From Gammaproteobacteria bacterium (GTDB taxonomy: Bacteria > Pseudomonadota > Gammaproteobacteria > HK1), in contig JAJEAD010000089.1 of assembly GCA_022824305.1 (NCBI GenBank), positions 1 through 64,000 of the forward strand: 64,000 bases of DNA, read 5' to 3'. How positions within the stretch are numbered: the stretch's first letter is position 1; every line of letters starts with the position of its first letter. The notes under the pieces were generated by a model. That model had not been told where the DNA came from. It worked only from the letters and a program-made list of their open reading frames with translations, and ran no database searches. Positions 59,533 through 64,000 of the stretch are shown in pieces. Made by a program: the position numbers and the translations under genes.

Positions 59533-59552
59533 ATGATACACAAATGTCTCAT
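59533..59552 (-). promoter_or_regulatory. candidate TetR operator upstream of the Rieske gene
   Basis: On the plus strand ATGATACA-CAAA-TGTCTCAT, an imperfect palindrome of form ATGAnACA-N4-TGTnTCAT. Read on the minus strand its flank contains ATATGAGACATT, also found before tetR. It overlaps a TATCAT -10-like box. Confidence 0.6.
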
Positions 59553-59576
59553 ATCGTGCATCACATTGTCGCGCAT

Positions 59577-59708
59577 TTAGTCGAGGAGCAGTTCAACGAT
59601 GACGTCGCGTGCGTGGCGGTCCTCGTGCCGGATGCCCTTGCGCGCCACGAGTCGGTCGAGGGTGTCCGACTGTCGCGGCGTCAGGTGCAGCGTCAGCCGG
59701 CTCTTCAT
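59577..59708 (-). CDS. small ribbon-helix-helix protein (43 residues)
   Basis: MKSRLTLHLTPRQSDTLDRL followed by VARKGIRHEDR and VIVELLLD, which fits a CopG/Arc-type ribbon-helix-helix DNA-binding fold. The ATG overlaps the stop of the integrase remnant as ATGA, so it was coupled to the recombinase gene. Small RHH genes of this kind act as excision or transfer regulators in mobile elements. Possibly truncated at the C-terminus. Confidence 0.5.
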   Translation of the reverse strand: MKSRLTLHLTPRQSDTLDRLVARKGIRHEDRHARDVIVELLLD

Positions 59709-59915
59709 CTCAGGCAGGCCAGCGTCATGTCCCGGCGAAAATGGCCGAGCTCCCGGCTGACGACCTCCGGCGCATCGGCGCGGGGGAGAATCCGCTACAG
59801 CTCCCGCATCCTTTCCCGGGCGTAGCTGCGTCGCATGCCGTGGGCGCCCCGCGTCCAGCCCAGCGCCCGCTTCGAGGCGCCCGTGAATCTGGCGCCCCAC
59901 GCGGTGCCGGCGTCG
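59705..59915 (-). pseudogene. tyrosine-recombinase C-terminal remnant 2, next to ssrA
   Basis: Minus strand, one frame: SKRALGWTRGAHGMRRSYAR then ERMREL, an in-frame TAG (59795-59797), then RILPRADAPEVVSRELGHFR and RDMTLACLR. These match the conserved HxLRR.YA..R..EL and ELGHFR.DIT..YLR parts of an integrase. The N-terminus and catalytic Tyr context are degraded (AC for AY near the end). It begins just outside the ssrA 3' end, a common integration site. Confidence 0.62.
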
Positions 59916-59941
59916 TCGTCGTAGCGCGACACGTAGCTTGT

Positions 59942-60299
59942 TGGTGGAGGCGGCGGGAATCGAACCCGCGTCCGCAAGCACTCCGCCTTCGGCTCTACAT
60001 GCTTAGCCGCGTCTACTGGGGTCTTGCCGATCCGGCACCCGACGGGCAGGGATCCGGGCCGGCCAGCCCCTGGGGTTTAGTGATTCAGGTCGGGGCGGCC
60101 TTCACCACGATCTCGTGAAGATTTGACCCCTGGCTCCGTGCGCACGAGAACGCGCCGGTCAGAGGCTGGCCGCATCAAGCAGCCAGAGCGTAGTTGTCGT
60201 CGTTGGCAACTATGTTGTTTGCAGCTGGATTTGCGAGGTGTGCTGCGCCTCGGCATGCACCTGGGGTTTTGCTACCCGCGTCGAAACCTTGTCGCCCCC
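59942..60299 (-). ncRNA. ssrA: transfer-messenger RNA (tmRNA)
   Basis: About 358 nt. The 5' end GGGGGCGACAAGGTTTCGAC pairs as acceptor with the 3' CGCCTCC ending in encoded ACCA; a T-arm GGGTTCGATTCCCGC is present. The tag ORF (60175-60207) begins with resume codon GCC after TAGTT and reads ANDDNYALAA followed by TGA, a gammaproteobacterial tag ending in the ClpXP degron ALAA. smpB is encoded just upstream on the same strand. The 3' end is bordered by an integrase remnant, as expected for an attachment site. Confidence 0.93.
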
Positions 60300-60315
60300 A
60301 ATCTGGACGGCAGCG

Positions 60316-60321
60316 AGTGTA
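60316..60321 (-). promoter_or_regulatory. -10 box of ssrA
   Basis: TACACT on the minus strand, 17 nt before the mature tmRNA 5' end, just past the smpB stop codon. The -35 is weak. Confidence 0.4.
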
Positions 60322-60340
60322 CCCCAACCCGGGGCCGGCT

Positions 60341-60823
60341 TCATCCGGCGTTCTTGATCCACCTCTGGCGCTGGCGCTGCCAGTCCCGGTCCCGCTCGGC
60401 GGCGCGCTTGTCGTGCTGGCGCTTCCCTTGCGCGGTACCGATCAGCGCCTTGGCCCGCCCTCGCATCCAGTAGAGCTTCAGGGCGATGGCGGTGTAGCCC
60501 CGCCGCTCGATCGCGCCGATGAGGCGGTTCAGCTCCCTGCGGTGCAGGAGGAGCTTTCGGGCGCGGCCGGGCTGGGGGTCGACGTGGGTGGAGGCGCTGG
60601 GAAGCGGACTGATGTGGGAACCTTCGAGCCACGCTTCCCCGTTCTGGAGGTGCACGTAGCTGTCGCGGAGCTGAGCGCGTCCCTGCCGCAGGCTCTTCAC
60701 TTCCCAGCCTTCCAGGACCAGGCCGGCTTCCAGGGTCTCTTCTATCCGGTAGTCGTGCCGGGCCTTGCGGTTGGTCGCAATGACGTTCGACTCCGCGGCC
60801 TGCTTCCGTTTGCCCTTGCCCAT
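60341..60823 (-). CDS. smpB: SsrA-binding protein SmpB
   Basis: A 160-residue protein required with tmRNA for ribosome rescue. Core motifs [35 protein letters not shown] and [20 protein letters not shown], and a basic C-terminal tail ([19 protein letters not shown]) that mimics a codon-anticodon pair. ATG 60823 follows a 12-residue upstream frame that lacks homology. It is upstream of ssrA, the standard arrangement. Confidence 0.97.
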   Translation of the reverse strand: MGKGKRKQAAESNVIATNRKARHDYRIEETLEAGLVLEGWEVKSLRQGRAQLRDSYVHLQNGEAWLEGSHISPLPSASTHVDPQPGRARKLLLHRRELNRLIGAIERRGYTAIALKLYWMRGRAKALIGTAQGKRQHDKRAAERDRDWQRQRQRWIKNAG

Positions 60824-60930
60824 CGCATGTGGCGTTCGTGACCGGCGGGGGGCCGGCATTCTTCCACAGTGGCTTTCGCCGATACAATCGAGCGCGCCGT
60901 TTCACTCCATTCCCCGAATCGCCGCTCCCC

Positions 60931-61362
60931 GTGCCCGTCGTCAACCGCAGCGCCCTCGTTCCGCATCGCGCCGCCGACATGTACGCCCTGGTCGCTGACA
61001 TCGAGGGTTATCCGGAATTCCTCCCCTGGTGCAGGAGCGCGACCGTCCACCGCCGAGAGGGAGGCGAGGTGGAGGCGAGCCTGGAGATTGCGCGAGGCCC
61101 GGTGCACAAGTCCTTCCGCACCCGCAACACCATGCATCCCTGCAACCTCATCGAGATGACTCTCGTCTCCGGCCCCTTCGAGCGGCTCGACGGGCGGTGG
61201 CGTTTCGACACGCTCGCCGAGCAGGGCTGTCGGGTATCGCTTCGGCTCGAGTTCGCGTTCTCCAGCCGCGCCATGCACACGCTGCTCAATCCCGTGTTCA
61301 GCCGGATCGCGGATACCCTCGTGGACTCCTTCTGCCGTCGCGCCCGGCAGCGGTACGGCTGA
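60931..61362 (+). CDS. ratA: RatA family protein (START-like, coenzyme Q-binding)
   Basis: A 143-residue START/polyketide-cyclase-like protein; in E. coli RatA (YfjG) is linked to ribosome association, and relatives to coenzyme Q binding (Coq10). RSALVPHRAADMYALVADIE followed by YPEFLPWC, MHPCNLIEMTLVSGPFERLD and LNPVFSRIADTLVDSFCRRA are family signatures. The start is GTG 60931, matching the family N-terminus. Divergent from smpB and 6 nt ahead of rnfH. Confidence 0.94.
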   Translation: MPVVNRSALVPHRAADMYALVADIEGYPEFLPWCRSATVHRREGGEVEASLEIARGPVHKSFRTRNTMHPCNLIEMTLVSGPFERLDGRWRFDTLAEQGCRVSLRLEFAFSSRAMHTLLNPVFSRIADTLVDSFCRRARQRYG

Positions 61363-61368
61363 GTTCGG

Positions 61369-61686
61369 GTGAAGGTGGGCGCTGGTACCATCGAAGTGGA
61401 GGTCGCGTGGGCGGAGCCTTCGCGACAGGTCCTGAGGCGCGTATCGGTCCCCTCGGGGACGACGCTGCGCGAAGTGGTGAGGGCCGCGGGGCTGGAGGCG
61501 GAGATGGCCGGGTCGAGAGGCGAGACGCTCGATATCGGCGTGTTCGGGCGACGACTGGACCCGGACACCGAGGCGCAGCCGGGCGACCGGGTGGAGATCT
61601 ATCGCCCCTTGCAGGCCAATCCGAAGGAGCTCCGTCGGATCCGGGCCCGGATGCAGTCGGCGCGAAGACGGGGGAGCAGGCGATAG
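61369..61686 (+). CDS. rnfH: RnfH family ubiquitin-like protein
   Basis: A 105-residue beta-grasp protein of the RnfH family. EVEVAWAEPSRQVLRRVSVP, GTTLREVVRAAGL, DIGVFGRRLDPDT and QPGDRVEIYRPLQANPKEL match. It is nearly always encoded with ratA; function unclear. The start is GTG 61369. The C-terminal Arg-rich tail is typical. Confidence 0.92.
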   Translation: MKVGAGTIEVEVAWAEPSRQVLRRVSVPSGTTLREVVRAAGLEAEMAGSRGETLDIGVFGRRLDPDTEAQPGDRVEIYRPLQANPKELRRIRARMQSARRRGSRR

Positions 61687-61891
61687 CGCCCGGTCATCCG
61701 CAATCTGCGGGTGGCGCTCCGATTGTCGCCGCCTGGCCCGACCCGGTCGCGAGGTCCGGGCGCGCAGGTGCCGGGAGAGCTTCACTCGCGGCCACGCGCC
61801 GGTGACACGGAGTCGCGGGCCCGCGTGAGGGGCGGTCCGGTTCGACCACGGCGCCGGGGAGTGAGCTCCGGACGACGCTCCGGGGTCGTCG

Positions 61892-62644
61892 CTACCGGTC
61901 CGGCTCGGAATCGGGGAGGGAGGACGAAGCGGCGCCGTCCGCCCGAGGCGTCGACACCGCGTCATCGAGGTACTGGAGGACGTTCCTGAACCAGCCTTCG
62001 TCGTCTTCTCCCGCGACGAGGGTCGCTGTCGGGGCTTCGGAATCGGAAGCGCCGCTGCCGGTCTCGATCTCTTCCTCTTCCGCGCTCGGTGTCGCCACGG
62101 CCGGTTCCGCCGTCCGGCTCACGTCCTCGCTCGTTTCTCCGCCCGTCTCCACCGCGGCGGAAGCCGGCTCCGGAGCAGCGGGTTCCGCGTCGTCGCCGAA
62201 GTCGAGAAAGTCCAGGCGCGGCCGCCACGTGTCCAGGAACCCCTTCGAACGCGGTTCTTCCGGTACCAGCACCAGTGTCTCCCCGGGCATGGCCTTGCGG
62301 GAGCCGTCGCCGCGATGCACGTCGCCTTCGATGCGCGCGAGCCGCTCGTCCTCGAAAAAGAGGGTGACCTGGCGCTGTTCGAGGGTCCCCCCGCCTCTGG
62401 CAAGAGTGTAGATGTAATCCCAGCGATCCTGGTTGAAGGTGTCCACCAGCATCGGCGTCCCGAGCAGGAAACGCACCTTGCGCTTGTCCATTCCCGGCGT
62501 GAGCTGCGCCAGCATTTCCTCGGTCAGCACGTTGCCCTGTTGGACGTCGATCCGGTAGACGCCGATCGGCGCGTTGGAGCAGGCCGTCCCGAGCAGCGCC
62601 ACCGTGAGGAGGGCGGTGCGGAAGAGTCGCGAGGGGCAGGACAT
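61892..62644 (-). CDS. bamE: outer-membrane assembly lipoprotein BamE with long acidic extension
   Basis: A 250-residue lipoprotein. The signal ends LLGTACSNA (Cys22). The BamE core (SmpA/OmlA fold) is residues 25-120: VYRIDVQQGNVLTEEMLAQL, TPGMDKRKVRFLLGTPML, WDYIYTLARGG, VTLFFEDERLARIEGDV. The remaining 125 residues are acidic and low-complexity (Glu, Ala, Ser rich) and have no counterpart in E. coli BamE (113 residues). Component of the BAM complex inserting outer-membrane proteins. ATG 62644 lies 26 nt downstream of recN's stop, so the two are co-transcribed. Confidence 0.9.
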   Translation of the reverse strand: MSCPSRLFRTALLTVALLGTACSNAPIGVYRIDVQQGNVLTEEMLAQLTPGMDKRKVRFLLGTPMLVDTFNQDRWDYIYTLARGGGTLEQRQVTLFFEDERLARIEGDVHRGDGSRKAMPGETLVLVPEEPRSKGFLDTWRPRLDFLDFGDDAEPAAPEPASAAVETGGETSEDVSRTAEPAVATPSAEEEEIETGSGASDSEAPTATLVAGEDDEGWFRNVLQYLDDAVSTPRADGAASSSLPDSEPDR

Positions 62645-62670
62645 CGACGGTCTCCGGGATCCTGAGCGCA

Positions 62671-64000
62671 TTATAGTGGCCCGGCAGCGCGGCGCCGTTC
62701 GAGCATCTCGCGGGCATGGGCCAGGCTCTGCGACGTTGGCTCGGCTCCCGCGAGCATCCGCGCGAGCTCGCGTACCCGCAACTCGCCGCTGAGCGGGCTG
62801 GTGACCGCCGTGGTCTCGTTTCCGGTCGCGCGCTTCTCCACCGAGATGTGATGGTGGGCCTGGGAAGCGATCTGAGGCAGATGGGTAACGCAGAGCACCT
62901 GACGTGCATCGGAGAGGGCTCGAAGGCGTCTGCCGACGATGCCCGCGACACGTCCTCCTATTCCCGCGTCCACCTCGTCGAAGATCAGGGTCGCGACGCC
63001 CGCCCGGTGGCTGGCCGATGCCTGTACCGCGAGACTGATCCGCGAGAGCTCGCCTCCGGAGGCGACCCGTGAGATGGAGCGCAGCGGCTGACCGGGGTTC
63101 GCGCTGACCAGGAAGTCTATGCGGTCGTTGCCGTGCGGAGCGGGCGGCCCCTCGGGCTCCGGCACCACGTCGATCCTGAAGCGGGCGTTCTGCATGCCGA
63201 GCTGACGCAGGCTCGCCTGGATCTCGGTTCCGAGCGCAGCGGCCGCCGCGCTGCGGCCCTCGGAGACCCGTTTCGCGGCTCGGCGATAGTCCTCGACCGC
63301 GGCTTCGATGAGGGCGCCGAGCTCCACGCGGCGGGTCTCGCTGCGGGCGAGGCCTTCGCGTTCTTCGCGCAGGCGATGGAGCACGTCGGCGAGCTCCCGA
63401 GGCTCGGCGCGATGCCGGCGCGCGCTCGCATGCAGCTCCGCGAGTCGCGCATCGAGCTGCGCGAGCCGGTCCGGGTCGACGTCGATTCGGTCCCGGGTGC
63501 GTCGCAGGGTGGCGCTCGCTTCCTCGAGCTGGATGAGCGCGCCTTCGACGAGCTCCCGGATCTCGTTCGTTTCCGGGAGATAGGGCGCCATGCGCGAGAC
63601 CTCGCTCACCGCGGAGGCCGCAAGATCGATGGCCGACGGCGCGTCGTCGGCGTCCAGCGCATCTAGGGCCCGGCCGCCCGCCTCGAGCAGCTCCGCGCCG
63701 TGGCCCAGCACCTTGTGGGCGGCGAGCAGTTCGTCGAACTCCTCGACGGAGGGATTCACCGCCTCCAGCTCGCGAATCTGCCAGGACAGGAACTCCATGC
63801 GATCCTTGCGCTCTCCCTCGTCGCCCGCCTCGCCTTCGAGCTCCGCGGTGAGGCTCCGGTAGCGGCGGCAGCTTCCCTCCACCCCCTCGATGCCCTCGAT
63901 GTCACCGGTCCGTGCGTCCAGGATCTCGCGCTGCGCGTCGCGGCGCAGCAGGGACTGGTGCGCATGCTGGCCGTGTATGTCGACGAGGCGCTCCGCGAGG
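62671..64000 (-). CDS. recN: DNA repair protein RecN (5' end outside window)
   Basis: The C-terminal 442 codons of an SMC-like ATPase acting in double-strand break repair. LVDIHGQHAHQSLLR near the right edge is the Q-loop region of the first half. A coiled coil follows, then the ABC signature VASGGELSRISLAVQ and Walker B LIFDEVDAGIGGRVAG, and CVTHLPQIASQAHHHISVEK. The start codon lies beyond position 64000. The classic recN-bamE pair. Confidence 0.96.
   Translation of the reverse strand, partial: LAERLVDIHGQHAHQSLLRRDAQREILDARTGDIEGIEGVEGSCRRYRSLTAELEGEAGDEGERKDRMEFLSWQIRELEAVNPSVEEFDELLAAHKVLGHGAELLEAGGRALDALDADDAPSAIDLAASAVSEVSRMAPYLPETNEIRELVEGALIQLEEASATLRRTRDRIDVDPDRLAQLDARLAELHASARRHRAEPRELADVLHRLREEREGLARSETRRVELGALIEAAVEDYRRAAKRVSEGRSAAAAALGTEIQASLRQLGMQNARFRIDVVPEPEGPPAPHGNDRIDFLVSANPGQPLRSISRVASGGELSRISLAVQASASHRAGVATLIFDEVDAGIGGRVAGIVGRRLRALSDARQVLCVTHLPQIASQAHHHISVEKRATGNETTAVTSPLSGELRVRELARMLAGAEPTSQSLAHAREMLERRRAAGPL

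Overview
The window is a GC-rich chromosomal stretch of a gammaproteobacterium. The evidence is shared gene order: rplU-rpmA-obgE-proB, tig-clpP-clpX-lon-tRNA-Val-tRNA-Asp-ppiD-fabI, mltD-methyltransferase-rnhA-dnaQ, pcm-nlpD and ssrA-smpB-ratA-rnfH-bamE-recN are all classic gammaproteobacterial neighbourhoods, several in Pseudomonas-like order. The deduced tmRNA tag, ANDDNYALAA, is also of the gammaproteobacterial type. The genus cannot be named from this sequence. Several usual members of these blocks are missing (ileS, hupB, gloB, surE, rpoS), which suggests a divergent lineage.

Layout. 1-409: a short AT-richer edge fragment, then no gene. 410-8255: eight minus-strand genes forming a catabolic cluster of unknown substrate: small membrane protein, DUF6494 protein, TTC38-like TPR protein, an acyl-CoA dehydrogenase-fold protein without the usual catalytic glutamate, GST, HpaB-type flavin monooxygenase, FMN 2-hydroxyacid oxidase and CitE-type lyase. 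8453-19368: housekeeping (tRNA-Pro, ispB, rplU, rpmA, obgE, proB, rpsT, murJ, ribF, lspA, fadD-like, lpxH, periplasmic cyclophilin). 19640-20028: tRNA operon Pro-Arg-His-Lys. 20218-24948: outer-membrane barrel protein, then a minus-strand group of ATC-hydrolase-like protein, glyoxalase, glutamine-synthetase-like ligase and Rieske oxygenase, probably nitrogen-compound metabolism. 25114-33594: tRNA-Leu and the proteostasis block tig, clpP, clpX, lon, ppiD with two tRNAs. 33635-39801: HNH nuclease, fabI, mltD with six LysM modules, methyltransferase, rnhA, dnaQ. 40103-46121: a 25-residue membrane peptide gene before a PuuD-like protein, then argD, argF, pcm, nlpD, an Mth938-like protein and adk. 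46299-48838: a long repetitive histone-H1-like protein, HAD phosphatase and rppH. 48978-54887: leucine/isovalerate degradation (isovaleryl-CoA dehydrogenase, methylcrotonyl-CoA carboxylase beta and alpha, HMG-CoA lyase). 55043-59941: an accessory patch with a PIN-domain gene broken against an integrase remnant, a TetR regulator, a Rieske oxygenase with a small membrane partner, and a second integrase remnant plus a ribbon-helix-helix ORF abutting ssrA. 59942-64000: ssrA, smpB, ratA, rnfH, bamE and the 3' part of recN.

The most notable observations are a shared 20-bp imperfect palindrome (ATGAnACA-N4-TGTn-K-CAW) upstream of both the tetR gene and the nearby Rieske gene, which predicts a local regulon inside an ssrA-associated island scar, and the acyl-CoA dehydrogenase-fold protein at 2235-3449. 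Its active-site substitutions (Gly at the usual Glu, with Arg84 and Gln245) recall desulfinase-type relatives rather than dehydrogenases. All calls rest on reading the sequence; no database search was run.
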